64,000 nucleotides of DNA from Lagopus muta. Taxonomy: Eukaryota > Chordata > Aves > Galliformes > Phasianidae. A program made the position numbers and the translations under genes. Each line of letters begins with the position of its first letter. Positions within the stretch are counted from its first letter, which is position 1. Location of the stretch: contig NC_064433.1 in NCBI RefSeq assembly GCF_023343835.1, positions 183,847,777 through 183,911,776 on the forward strand. Reading direction: 5' to 3'. Below are positions 1 to 11,599 of the stretch, piece by piece. Below the pieces are notes generated by a model that was given only the letters and a program-made list of their open reading frames with translations, made no database searches and was not told the origin of the DNA.

Positions 1-1036
1 TGTAGTCTTTCTGAGGTCCCTGAGGCCTCACGGAAGCTGTATCAATACAGAAACAAGCTAAAACGTCAGTTTGGCTTGGGGTTTCTTTTAAGGATGTGGG
101 TCTAAGATACGATCTGTCATTGCTTTCAGTGCCTCTCTGCACAGAGGCAGCACATCACCAAATGCAGTTCAGGCACTTACACAAGCTACAAGATGGAGGG
201 CAGCAGGATGTCCCAGGGACCAGACATGGCACCTCATGGGGCTGAGCTGTACACTCAGGTCTGGCTCCTCAATCTGGCGTTTAGGAACACTGACTGTCCC
301 AGAAGCTCTTCAGCTGAGTGTGGTTAAGCCATGATTAAGACAAGGAAATTCATAATTCTGCTCTTCATCTCACTTCCCAGCCAACCGGCAGCTCCCCAGC
401 CTGCCTATGTGCAATCCTGAAAGACCACCAAACTAAGAGAGCCAAGCACATGCCACTTGCTCCATGACACAACTTTTGCTGTGTTGAATATCACAACCCA
501 TCAGAGCAGACTGAGCTGCCCTGAGTGCTCCAGCAGCCCATTTCTCATTAAGAGGGAAATGAAAGCAAGAGCAGAAAGCCAACAGAAGAAGTGTAACAGA
601 TAGGTGTGCAGGGAGATAAACTGACCCCTAGAGCAACAAAATCAGAAAATATTTAAGCCAGAAAAAAAAAAAAAATCAGCAATAATCCAAGTACTTAAAT
701 ACTACATCCAGTTGTCCTACAACTTGCAGACATTGTTTAAAATGCCCATTGTTTAGCCAGCTGGAATGATCAGAGAACTGTTAAAAGCTCATGCAGTTGT
801 AAGATCATTAGCTATAAAAAAGATCAATTAAAGTCACTTTTTTCCCTCAGGCAGTGGATAGAACTGAATTTTTCCCACAGTATTTCACAAGTCAGTAACT
901 GGAGCTGGGGAACTACAAGGAACCTCCAAGCCTCATGTTTACAGAATAGAGGAGTGAGATAGTAGAGATCAACCTTGGCTTGATGTTCAGCGCCCTGATG
1001 GAAGCAGTGCAGCAGTGTCTTTGGAAGAAGCAGGCA

Positions 1037-1140
1037 GATGTGGCACTAAAGGACACGGTGACTGGGCATGGTGGGGATGGGTTGACAGTTGGACTAGATG
1101 ACTTTAGAGGTCTTTTCCAACCTTAATGATTCTACAATTC
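1037..1140 (+). repeat. CR1 LINE 3' tail (sense)
   Basis: The GGGCATGGTGGGGATGGG stretch, then TTGGACTAGATGACTTTAGAGG, ending in an AATGATTCT tail, is the CR1-F-like 3' end. Only about 100 bp remain, so the copy is heavily 5'-truncated. Confidence 0.8.
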
Positions 1141-3611
1141 CAGGGTCCTACTGGTACTCAACCCAGAGGCTGAGCAGAGCACACATCACGCTTGTCTGTG
1201 AGAATGAAACTGCTCCCAGCTGTGAGATCAAAAGGGAATCCTCCCAGCCCTGGTCAGGTCACAGGGGATGCTCATCAGCTCTCCAAGCTCTTGAAAATTT
1301 TTCTTATTAACACATTTCTATCTCTGCCTGGGTGATGTCCTTCTGTTTATCCCAAGCTGCAGAAAGTACTGTGTGGACAGAAGCACTGACCAGAACCTCT
1401 CAGCATTCCATCCCTTCCATACTGTCACCTAGCAGAGAGCAGGCAGCGGGGGTCTGTCCCTGGAGCCCCATTCATCACTGCTGTAAGGGCTGCACGGGAT
1501 TTATCAGCCACCCAAATGGGATAAGAAGAGAAAGTGTTGGGGTGTGCAGTGGACTTCAGACCAAATCAGCTGTTGGCGGTATCTCACTATTGCTTCTCAG
1601 TAACTTGCAGCCCATGATGAAGCAGAGTCTTCATCTCCTTGGTGCTGAGCAGGAGGCCACATCTCCTCTCTGCCATGCAGGTATGTGCAGAAGAGAAAAG
1701 GCTAACTGCTAACTCACCAGCTACTGTACACTGTTCTTCGCTTTAATAACTTCCTAATTAGTAGAAATAGAAATGACCAGACTGTAATGACAAGCCATAA
1801 CACAACTTCAGGCAAAGCATCCGGAGGGAAAATTACATATCAAAACCAAAGTGTCGTCTTCTACACACCTAAAATTATTCCCTCGATGTGGCTTTCTGAA
1901 GACACTGGTAATTAGTACATAATATCCTAAGAAGGAAATGAAGCACCTTAGAAGGAAGAGGTGGGCAAGCTAGTTTCCATCAGTTGAGAGCCTGACCTCA
2001 TGTTCCTTGTTACTTGTGAACTGCAAAGCAGAAGAATACCACTGGTACGACTCGCAGATAGACTGCTAGAATCTGCAAAGGTTCGGGAAACCTCACTCCC
2101 TCTAGTTAATAAAAATAAAGCGAATGAAAGACTCCCCTTTTTTTTTCTTCTTCTTCATTTTAACTGGGGCTGTCCAAGTGAGCATTTCAGCTGCCATCTC
2201 TGCCCGCATCTTCCTGCACTGAGCACTGCTCTCCCAGTGCTTTCTGACAGCTTTTATAGTACACAGTGAAGGTTTTATTGAATACTCACCTCTGAGGACA
2301 AGGATAAAACAAACAGTCGTAACTTGGAGGTGGAGGTTACTTCAACAACTTTACACAAACTTGGCAGAATGCTCATTGTTTGTGTTTTGGATTAAAGCAG
2401 CCCTTTTAATGACTAATTTTATCCATTACTAAGGGCAGATGGAAAATGAGCGAAACTGATTCCAGTGAGAGCAGTGTCCAAACTCCTGTTGACATGAGAC
2501 ATACACACTCCACCTTCTAGCAAGCAGCCATAGCTTTAGCTGGATTCCTGCCTCTGTGCCATTCTGAAAGGCTCATCATCTTCCACGGGCCAGTTGTGTC
2601 ACCAGAGGTGACTTCAGGCTGTAAGTTCTCCTACATGATCCCAGATAAACCTGCAATTCTCCAGGTGCAAAAAGGACTGAAATAGCCTGTGCCTCCCCTT
2701 GCCTCCAACCACCTTCAGTCAGAAGGTTTAAAGTTGCATGTTGCAGTGCATGGTTAGGAAGAGCCCTCTCCTTTCTCCACTGCATGCTCAGCTCTCTCTG
2801 GAGTTTGCACACACACTTGCTGTCACAGATGTTTCCATCCTCACACTCCTTGCTGCATGAAAAGCATCAGCCAGAAAGAGGATGGGAAAGGGACAGAAGC
2901 CTGCAGAAGAACCAGAGGAGCTGGTGGTAGCTTTGGTTCCTTTTGTCTTGCAGGAGCAGAGGTAGAAACAAGCAGATGATGCCTGAGATGCGAGCAGATG
3001 ATACAGCCTTGTACACATGGAGCATTCCCTGCTATCAGCTGTGCTCCTGTAAGAGTGAGGCTCTGTCACACAGGACCTAAATCAAAGCCCACAGAAGACA
3101 GGACTCAGTGCTTCAGCCCAGCCCTACATTCAACAACAACCTGTCCACAGCCACAGTGGAAACTTACACAGCAAAAACCTGTAGCTCAGGGCTGTAAATC
3201 CCAAACTTTCCATTTCCAGTTACATCAGTGAAATTCCCTTTTTTTTTTTTTTTTTTTAAATTCTTGCTATTATTTAAAGTGCTCTTGTAAAATGGTAAAA
3301 TACATTTAATATCTGAACATAGGAATAAAACCTAGATTTGAGATAGTGGCAGCAATTTTCATGTTTACAATAAAAAACCACTGTGAATGACAAGGAAAAG
3401 TAACTCAGCACCATTAAGGCTGTCATCTTCCTCCAAGGACTCAGTGCAGGAAACATTCTTCATCACAGTCACTGCAAAAGACAGAACAGCGAATCTGTGA
3501 TTTTTACATGAATATGCACACTGGTGCTTAATGGGAGCTCAAGCATAGCACAAATTCTGCTCTATTTAAATTATCTTTTCACAGCATAGACACACAAAAT
3601 GCTTTTTCACA

Positions 3612-3797
3612 CTAATGGTGCTGAGGCACTGACACAGGTTGCTCAGAGGTGGTGGATGCTCCATCCCTGGAGACACTCAAGGTCAGGCTAGATGGGCTCT
3701 GAGCACCTGATGGAGCTGTAGATGTCCCTGTTCACTGCAGGGGAGCTGGATCAGATGGCCTTTAAGGGTCCCTTCCAACTCTATGGATTCTATGAAT
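3612..3797 (+). repeat. CR1 LINE 3' end (sense)
   Basis: It starts in the conserved CR1 stretch 'gaggcactgacacaggttgc', passes through 'ccatccctggagacactcaa', and ends in 'cttccaactctatggattct'. It is about 185 bp, moderately diverged. Confidence 0.85.
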
Positions 3798-4263
3798 GAA
3801 GTATTTGAGCTCATAGACCATTTTTGAGATAATGAAAGACTGGAAATCCAAGGTCTACCTGATAAAATCCTCAGAAATAAATGGCTAATGCTTTCTTTCT
3901 TCCTAGATTCAGTGTCCCATCATCCAAAACACCTAGAGAGTCTTTTATTTCAGTGCTGAATTTGAGGACACAAATGCTGAACTGTCTTCCACAATATTTA
4001 CAGCCAAGCCATGGGCTGATCAACTTCAAAAGATGGTTTAATAAATAAAGGGAAAACCCAAATCATGATCCAAGTTTCAAATTGTGCAGTCTCTTGGTAG
4101 TTATTAAAAGAATATGATTAAAATCCTAACTGTCACTAAAATAGCCCAATTTTTAACTCTATTCACAACATTTTAACCCATACAATGATGGCTTTAAAAG
4201 GACCCAAAGTCCTTGAAGGAATTTACCAGTTCAGAAAAGCACTGGCTTCTTAGGGCAAAACTT

Positions 4264-4412
4264 TCATAGAATCATAGAATGGCTTGAGTTGAAAAGGACC
4301 ACAATGATCATGTAGTTTCAACCCCCTGCTATGTGCAGGGTCACCAACCAGCACAGCAGGCTGCCCAGAGCCACATCCAGCCTGGCCTTGAATGCCTTCA
4401 GGGATGCACTTA
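4264..4412 (-). repeat. CR1 LINE 3' end (antisense)
   Basis: The plus strand begins with the inverted tail (tcatagaatcatagaatgg) and continues through 'ccctgctatgtgcagggtca' and 'ccagcctggccttgaatgcc'. It is about 150 bp of the 3' end of a minus-oriented CR1. Confidence 0.88.
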
Positions 4413-5130
4413 ATGGGGGATTTCCAGTTAACGGGGCTTGTGGCTTCAGGACACTCCCTAAACACTGCACACCTTCCTGCCATAGGGACAGACACAGATT
4501 TGGTGGCCTAAAGGATCATTTATAACCTGGCACAGAAAAAGGAGGAGGATTATACAGAGTGGAACTGCTAAACAGTTAAAAGCGATATTTGAGTTACTCA
4601 AACAACAATTTTTTCTGATTAGAAATGGTTGTGCATACTTGGGTCTGGATTTATCTTTAGTTAAATACCATTTAAATTCATGTTAAGTCACCACGCTCAC
4701 TACATCAGCCTGCAGATTGAATCAGCTCCTTGCTTCCTACAAAGGACTGTTTACACACTTAAAACAAATACCATCTTATGCGATTGTTGGATAAAGAGAG
4801 AGTTAGAAACTAATCGGGTGTAACTCACATCTCACTTAAAAGTCAGCAAACAAGCGTGAACAAATGGTACCCAATGTTTTGCAGAAAAATATTCCCACCC
4901 ATTTTCACCACCCAGAGCCCAATCCCGGATGGAAAACCTGCAAGTAAACATCGACCTTTGTGGGCACAGGTAAAAACAAGGCTTAAGCTCTCCTCACAAA
5001 ACATGGCAGTGACACAGCATAAAGTACTTGAGGGGGAAAAAAAGAGAGCACTGTAGCACTTACCACACCCAGGAGGGGCTGGAAATATGAAGAGGAATGC
5101 TGAAATTTACCCGAAAGTATCCATGCTTTC

Positions 5131-5224
5131 AGCACCCTGATCTAGCTGTAGGTGTCCCTACAGCAGGGGAGTTGGACTAGATGGCCTTTCACGGGCCCTT
5201 CCAAGTGAAATGACTCTATGATCG
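5131..5224 (+). repeat. CR1 LINE 3' tail (sense)
   Basis: 'gcaggggagttggactagat' followed by 'ggcccttccaagtgaaatga' and a 'ctctatgat' tail mark a short sense CR1 3' end. Confidence 0.8.
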
Positions 5225-8090
5225 TGTGGTACAGAACGTGGATAAAGAGAGGTCATCATCACTTTTTCTGCAATCAGTGTTAAGAGATCATAGTAATAAG
5301 AGGTGTGGGACATTTGCAGCTCAGCTGAAGACATCAGTGAACAAGCACAAAAATCCCATAGTTGAAAGAGTGGCCGCAGCACTATGTGCCGAATACCATC
5401 TCCCATCCATTTCATTTTGAAATGTAAGGGGAAAAATAAAAATACCCGAGCAGTTTCAAATTCTCTGTAGGTCAAGAGAGAGTCTGTTGGTTTGTTCTCT
5501 TTTTGAGGTTTGTACACTGTGGGTTTTTTCTTTTTTTTTAAATGATGTTTTTCCAGCAGTCACCCAACCTCAATAAATGCTCCTTTTCATAGTGGAAATA
5601 ACCCAGCACAGCCTCTCCTGTGGAAATATTTACCCCTGGCACGACCAAGCTTCGTCCCCAGCCTCAGACGGTCTGACTGATCTGTAATGAGTCACTTCTA
5701 TTGATGAAGAGGTGGAAGACAAGCACAAAAGGAAATCTATTTAAAAAGCAGTTTTCTACCCTTTATAACGCATAAAGAAGAGGAAATAGAAAAATAGGGT
5801 CGTTTTATGCTACTTCCTTTCTATAATTTTATTGACTGTTAATCTACATGATTAATAAAAGTTACTCCATTCTGTGAAGATTAAAAGATCTTACAGTATA
5901 AAATTCCCTGAGATACTTCTGCGAGTTAAAGGATCACCCACATTTCTATATTCCACTTATAATCAAAAAGTAATTAACTTTATGAAAAACAGCACATGAT
6001 CTTTCTGTCTCTCCCTCCTCCCCAACATTTCAAGGCATGGAATCAAACAGATTTAAAAGCATATTCGTCAAGATTCCTCTATTTAGACTGGAAGATAAAT
6101 CTGCTTAATTTTTATAGACTGATCACATACTTCACCTGCAGGGCCTTGTGGAGTCTGGTACCTGATCTACAATCCAATTTGCTATGACACATTTCTCATT
6201 TATCACTGAACTTGGCCTCTACAAAGTGAGTTACAAAGGACAGCGCTCAGTTTCTAACAGCACTCAATTATTAGGTTAGTTCTGTGAGCCCAAGGGACGG
6301 ATGAACTAAAAGCCAATATGGCCTCAAAGAGTTGCTGTATTATTGACTTCAGCAGCCATAGACCAGGACCAAACTTCCTCCCGAATCTAACGGGAAAAGT
6401 GTGCAATGCTTATGCAACAACAGTGAAACTGCAATAATTATTACAACACTGCAGTTCTCATTATACAACCTGTGAAAATATTCAGCGCATATCTTACAAA
6501 TAGAGCACAGTTGTGGTTATCTCATTCCAAAATGATGTTCTGATCATTGCACGGCTGTTTGCTGAACTTTACAAAACTCATTTCCACCAGAATTTCAGGA
6601 AGAGAAGCTGAGAATAAAGGATGGCTGCAATCTGTGGAAATTCCCATGCTCCTGGAGCCTCATCTTCTGCCTGTGGCATTACTACTGATAGAACCGAGTC
6701 GTGTGCCTCTAAACTCTCAGGAAACATTTAAAAACTTAGAAGGACTGGGAAAAAGAAGCACTATTTTGGGCAGACTGATAAGAAGCAGTGCAATCTTCAC
6801 CTTTTTAAAGACTGCTCACTGCTTTGAAGATCGGGTTTTGATGTACACACACGCGCACTGCCATAAAAAGCAAAAGGAAAAAATGACAATTCAAAGAGAC
6901 ACTGATTGTATTATCCTGGCACTCAGCTGTTAGGTTAATGCTATACTTGGAATTGTACTTTTAGAATAATCAAAACCAATTTATTTTACCAGCTGGCAGG
7001 GCAGCAGAAGATCTTGCAAGTGAGGAGCACGGCTGTGCTCTGAACCCCTTCAGAAGAGCTGGAATTAAAGCCCAGCATCGGGAACACCCCGACAGCACCT
7101 GCATTGCACTGAGTCCTCTCTGCTTTCCCAATAAAATCTCTCCGGCAGCTCTGGCACAAACAACAGCCACATTCAGAAGTGCTTTTAACCATCTTTCCCT
7201 GCACAAAAGCAGAAAACAATAAAAACAGGAGCTTCCGAGCTCTGCCCCAGTAAACCTGTGCAAAATTATTCATGAGCTGTAACACTGTAACAGATTTTTT
7301 TCCCAGTATTCTTTAGTTCCACACTTACACAATTACTGGGCACAGGTAACTTAAAATGCAGCTGCTAAGTTTCAACAGCATCTACCTGGCAGCCCTCATT
7401 GCTCAAATCAAACCTCATCCCATTCTAACCTAAATAACTCTCACACATTGAGCTTTCACTTGCATCTAACTTTCTTCTCTCCCCACCTGCCTGGTGCCCC
7501 TGATTTTACTCCACCGTGGCAGCCAGAAAAGGAAGAACTGCAATGCTCTGAGCAGACAGCACATGAGGAAGTGGCAGCCTAGAGTTCTAGGAACAGACTG
7601 AAAAAAAAATTAGGTGGAGGAAATCCCCAAAACCAAACGTAAAGAACAGTAACCTTCTTTCTCTTCATATACTTCCTTCACATAACCTGTGTTGCAGCAG
7701 CAGTTTAGACCTTATTGTCTACAGTAGTTCTCCTTCTGGGAGGTAGCATTTGGGGACTTAACTTTGGTTATCTTTGTTGCCATTATTGCTGTACACACAA
7801 CATAAAGTTAGCTTTCCCACGTACAGATTGAGTACAGCAATAAAACCCTGCCATCTTGAGCCTTTCCCTGCTTTTTCTTATATGGCAGTAATCTTGCATT
7901 GAAAGACATGCAGTCTCCTGTAAACATTCTCTAATTCCTGAATAAAGGGAGGGTGGAAATGTTCCTGCCTTCTGTCTGCCTTCTGTCTTTTCCTGTACTT
8001 GAAGCTCTTCTCTGCTTTCAAAAAGGACAACTGTGCTCACAATAAATACTTTCTGCCATCTGAGCTGTTTGTTCCACTCAAACCCTCCCA

Positions 8091-8666
8091 TACCCTTTTT
8101 CCTACATGGAATTTTTATTTGGCTCAAAGAATTATTATTTGGCTGCTGCAATTTAAAACTGCTAAAAAGTGCTACCGTATCATCACATTCTTAAGTTCAA
8201 CATTTGTGGCTCAGCATTTGTCAGCAAATAGCTCTGATTTTCATAATAATCACCATTGGAAATATTTGCTTTTGTCTTTGGAACACAGAAAGCCAGCACT
8301 GATCGCGTATCCCCCATACGCAAAAGAAAGTTTCACGGTCCAGGAAGCTGTCATAGCTGACAAAATTGGTTCCAGCTGCACAGCTGAAGGACTTGGCATA
8401 GGTTATTCTGCAAACAACTGCAAAGGTTTCAGACCAGCACGACTGCTGAAAGTTTAGCTTCGCTCTTGCAGAATCGCCTTGCCTGATGCTTCTCCGTAAC
8501 TTCATTTTGCACCGTAATAAATATCTTCTTCGTTTGTTTACCTCTATCTGTATGCTTTTCTCACTGAGGACAGACTGGCTCTGGCAGGCAGGAGGTCTCA
8601 CAGGGTTTCCCTGTACCTCGGTGCATTCGCTGTTGGGAGAAGCTGGCTGAGCTCGCCTCGGGAACG
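8091..8666 (-). other. FUT4: Probable FUT4 3' UTR with poly(A) signal
   Basis: A minus-strand AATAAA lies at 8119-8114, about 550 nt after the FUT4 stop, which is a reasonable 3' UTR length. The opposite-strand open frame in this stretch (7999-8457, 152 codons) has no recognisable domain and I treat it as chance. The cleavage point is inferred only. Confidence 0.4.
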
Positions 8667-9737
8667 TCAGCTCTCAAACCAGCTGGCCAGATTCCGTACC
8701 GTCTTCAATTGATCCCCTGCCATCCTCACGGCCTCGCACACCTTGCAGTAATGCTCGTCCCAGAAAGACGTGACGTGGACGTCGTACTTGTTCCGCCAGG
8801 CAAAATACCTCCTGTAGCTGGGCTTGTTTTTATCGAGGAACTTCAGGTAGGTGGCCAGCAGCCGCGGGCTGGGGAAGTCATCCACGTGGATGAAGGAGTC
8901 GGCGGGGATGAAGCGCTCGTAGTTGGCCCTGCGGGGGCCGAGGACAACAGGCACGGCGTTGGCGGCGAAGGCGTTCCTCCAGAGCTTCTCAGTGATGTAG
9001 TCGGTGTGCTGGGAGTTCTCGAAGGCCAGGTAGAACTTGTAGGCCGACACCGTCTTCACCACGCTGCCCTCCAGCAGCGCCATCCCGCGCGCCCCGTACA
9101 CGTCGATGGGCAGGTGCTCCTTCAGCTGCCGGTAGTAGCGCACGCGGGCGTGCTCCTCGTTCCAGTTGCTGATGACCCAGGCCACCAGCCGGCTCTTGCG
9201 GGGCGGCACGAAGGGCCGCGGCGTCGGCGGCACGTACAGATAGCCGTAGGGCACGAAGACGTCCGAGTCCCGCCGGTAGGACATGGTCCAGTTGAAGAGC
9301 CCGGCCAGGCCCCGCAGCCCGGGGGAGTGCGAGGGCGACTCGAAGTTCATCCACACCCACAGCTGCTGCGGGGGTCGCGGCGGGGGCCCGCGGGGCAGCC
9401 CCTGGGCGCCGTGCAGCGCCAGGTCGCGGTGGTGGAAGAGCACGGCCCGCGCCTCGCCGTACCGCCCGCGGTCGGCGCTCAGGCGGCAGCCCGTGACGTT
9501 GTAGCGCCGCCGGCAGTCGGCCGGGCGCCGGGGGCGGCCGAAGGGCTCCCACCACAGCAGCACGGTCACCTCGCCCTCGGACCGGCCCGCCGCCGAGCCG
9601 TGCCGCCGCAGCTCCCGCAGGCAGGCGTACAGCAACAGCACGGCGCCCAGCAGCGCGCCCAGCAGCGCCCAGCGCCGCCGCCACCTCCGTGCGCAGCCCG
9701 GCCGGGCGGCGGGGCTCCGCCGGGAGCCCGGCTCCAT
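8667..9737 (-). CDS. FUT4: Alpha-1,3-fucosyltransferase 4 (single coding exon)
   Basis: Type II Golgi enzyme of glycosyltransferase family 10. It transfers fucose from GDP-fucose in alpha-1,3 linkage to GlcNAc of lactosamine chains, making Lewis x / CD15-type epitopes. The chosen start gives 356 residues: a short basic cytosolic tail (1-22), a signal anchor near 23-40 (LLGALLGAVLLLYACL), an Arg-rich stem, then the catalytic domain. Visible family motifs are HHRDL (102-106), WMNFESPSHSPGL (129-141), the VAWVISNWNEEHARVRYY block (185-202) and the alpha-1,3-FucT signature YLAFENS...DYITEKLWRNA (236-256). N-glycosylation sequons lie at N80 and N149. The protein ends in ASWFES, close to human FUT4 (ASWFER). 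The start at 9737 precedes the anchor directly, but the frame stays open upstream to 10205, so a longer N-terminus is possible. Intronless coding is normal for this family. FUT4 is favoured over other paralogues by sequence and by its neighbours. Confidence 0.95.
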   Translation of the reverse strand: MEPGSRRSPAARPGCARRWRRRWALLGALLGAVLLLYACLRELRRHGSAAGRSEGEVTVLLWWEPFGRPRRPADCRRRYNVTGCRLSADRGRYGEARAVLFHHRDLALHGAQGLPRGPPPRPPQQLWVWMNFESPSHSPGLRGLAGLFNWTMSYRRDSDVFVPYGYLYVPPTPRPFVPPRKSRLVAWVISNWNEEHARVRYYRQLKEHLPIDVYGARGMALLEGSVVKTVSAYKFYLAFENSQHTDYITEKLWRNAFAANAVPVVLGPRRANYERFIPADSFIHVDDFPSPRLLATYLKFLDKNKPSYRRYFAWRNKYDVHVTSFWDEHYCKVCEAVRMAGDQLKTVRNLASWFES

Positions 9738-10060
9738 CGAGCCTGCCCGCTGCCGCCCAGGGGGAGCCGCGGGGCCGGGGCCGCCCAGCGCATGCTGCTG
9801 CTGCTGCCGCCGCCGCCTCTCAGCGCCCACCCCCGGGCCGGGCCCGGCACACGGCAGCGCGGAACCACCGGGCTGGGGCGGGGAGATGCAGCCCCTCCCG
9901 GCCATGCCGGCCATCCTGCCCCACCCCGCGGCTGCCTGCCCCTCTGCGCCGGCCCCGGTCCCGGTCCGCCCCTCGGTGCCGCACGGCCCCGCCCGCGGGA
10001 GCTCGAGGGCCGCCTCGGCCATCTCTACTCTCCCCATCCCCTCCCATCCCGCCCCAGGCA
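8700..10060. promoter_or_regulatory. GC-rich island over FUT4 coding region and promoter
   Basis: Very high GC with many CpG dinucleotides covers the FUT4 coding exon and about 320 bp upstream of its start codon. This explains the long open frames on both strands. A CTG/CCG trinucleotide-rich patch lies at about 9791-9819. The FUT4 promoter is inferred to lie between 9740 and 10130; no TATA box is evident. Confidence 0.6.
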
Positions 10061-10130
10061 GCTGCAGAGGTTCAGCTGGAGCTGAAGGGCTTTCCCTTCG
10101 TGTATCAGGGACAGACCTTGGGGCATTTTG

Positions 10131-10270
10131 ATGCCAGCCCTGGAGGTGCTCAAGGCCGGGCTGGATGGACCTTGGGCAGCCTGAGCAGCTGGTGGGGGCA
10201 ACCAACCCATGGCAGGGGTTGGGGCTGGGTGATGTTTAAGGTCTCTTCCAATCCAAACCATCCTGTGACT
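10131..10270 (+). repeat. CR1 LINE 3' end upstream of FUT4
   Basis: 'ccctggaggtgctcaaggcc', 'ggcaggggttggggctggg' and 'ggtctcttccaatccaaacc' are CR1 3' end sequence in sense orientation, head-to-head with FUT4. The in-frame upstream extension of the FUT4 reading frame begins inside this repeat. Confidence 0.85.
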
Positions 10271-10751
10271 CTGACTTTTAAAAAGGTCATATTTACAAGA
10301 GGGAAGTTGAGTAAAGTTTTGAATAAATTACTCATCTAGGGAAAAAAAGATAAAATAAGAGGAAGAGACAGCGGCCACAGGAGATTTCACTTCCTGCCAA
10401 CTGCACCAGCTTCAAGCACCTGTAAGAGGATTAACAAGTTGGAAAAGCAATAATAATTGTAAAAGAAAACACCAACAATTCAAAGAAGAGGATTTCTTAA
10501 AATAACTTTATTGTCATTTTAAGACTTTATTGGAACCCAAATGTCTGCATTTAGTTTTTAAATCTCACAGCTATTTACAGTTTTTATGGTTACCAAGAAA
10601 TCACTTTTCACAGCTCTGCTTTGGAGGAAAGTATGAAGAAGCCTATCAAATAGACCACCTGAGATGTATTTCCCAGTCATTTGCTTCACTGAACCAAGAG
10701 GTCATTGATTCTCACACCTTGGAGGAAGAAAAATAATGGCCTCAATTTGAG

Positions 10752-10970
10752 CCAGGGAAAGTTCACATTGGAATGATTTCTTTCCGGAAAGAGTGGTGAG
10801 GCACTGGCACAGGCTGCCCAGGGAGGTGGTGCAGTCACCATCCCTGGAGGTGTTCAGGAACCATGGAGATGTGGTGCTGAGGGATTTGGTGTGTGGACAT
10901 GGTTGGGGGCTGGGGTTGGACATCATGCTCTTAGTGGTCTTTTCCAACTTTAATGATTCTATGATTGGAG
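10752..10970 (+). repeat. CR1 LINE 3' end (sense)
   Basis: 'gagtggtgaggcactggcac', 'gcccagggaggtggtgcagt' and 'ccatccctggaggtgttcag' lead to 'ggtcttttccaactttaatg' and a 'attctatgatt' tail. It is about 220 bp, CR1-F-like, and well preserved. Confidence 0.9.
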
Positions 10971-11254
10971 TATTTTTTGAAAGTGCGCATTGTGTACCCA
11001 ACAGCTGAAGATCCAAGGTCCTTTCATGTGAACACATTGAGGGCAGCAAAGTTACATCAGGAATAAATTCCCCTTGAGTGTTTGAGTTGCAGCACAGCAT
11101 GTGCATACCACATAGGTCTTTGTGACCCATCTCTGTGTTAGCCAGGAGAGTAATTCAAGCTCTACCTCAGAAATAAGGAACAGTTATGTGTGTGGGTGGT
11201 GTTATATTAGTAACTAGGTCACAAGCATCTGTAAACTTAATAACCGCACATAAA

Positions 11255-11470
11255 CAGAATAGTTTGTGTTAGAAGGGACCTTAAAGGTCATACAGTTCCA
11301 ATTTCTGCCATGGGTTGGTTGACCCCACCAGCTCAGGCTGCCCAGGGCCCCATGAAGCCTGACCCTGAGCACCTCCAGGGATGGGGCACCACAGCTCTAT
11401 GGACAGCAGTGCCAGGGCATCACTGCTCTCTAAGTAAAGAACTTCAGAAGGATTCAGAGTAAAGAACTTC
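11255..11470 (-). repeat. CR1 LINE 3' end (antisense)
   Basis: The inverted 3' tail 'agaagggaccttaaaggtca' is followed by 'ggctgcccagggcccc' and 'cacctccagggatggggcac'. At the truncated end, 'agtaaagaacttca' occurs twice (11434 and about 11458), a short local duplication. Confidence 0.85.
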
Positions 11471-11507
11471 ACTTGAAGACTTCTATTGCTGTGGTCTAAG
11501 CACTCTT

Positions 11508-11570
11508 AAAAAAAAAACAAAAAAACAAAAAAAAAAAAAAAAACACACACAAAAAAAGAGAAAAACCAGA
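11508..11570. repeat. A-rich simple tract
   Basis: Runs of A interrupted by single C residues over about 60 bp, sitting between two antisense CR1 fragments. Confidence 0.9.
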
Positions 11571-11599
11571 AAAACCAACATCTGTGGTTATGGCCAGTA

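Larger units (their letters stand above)
1..8090. other. Left intergenic block
   Basis: I recognise no host gene here on either strand. The open frames are short, show no domain, and several cross CR1 copies. The block holds a poly(A) run near 661-674, a T17 run at 3241-3257 and CR1 tails at about 1037-1140, 3612-3797, 4264-4412 and 5131-5224. There is no CpG island. It lies downstream of FUT4, where the human locus has PIWIL4 and then AMOTL1; I see no exon of either. Confidence 0.6.

Noticed and set aside
7999-8457. 152-codon plus-strand frame
   Set aside because: No recognisable domain, no promoter or splice context, and it overlaps the likely FUT4 3' UTR.
8709-10085. 458-codon open frame on the plus strand opposite FUT4
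   Set aside because: It is antisense to a clear fucosyltransferase in very GC-rich DNA. Its Pro/Ala/Gly/Arg-rich product has no domain, so it is a compositional shadow.
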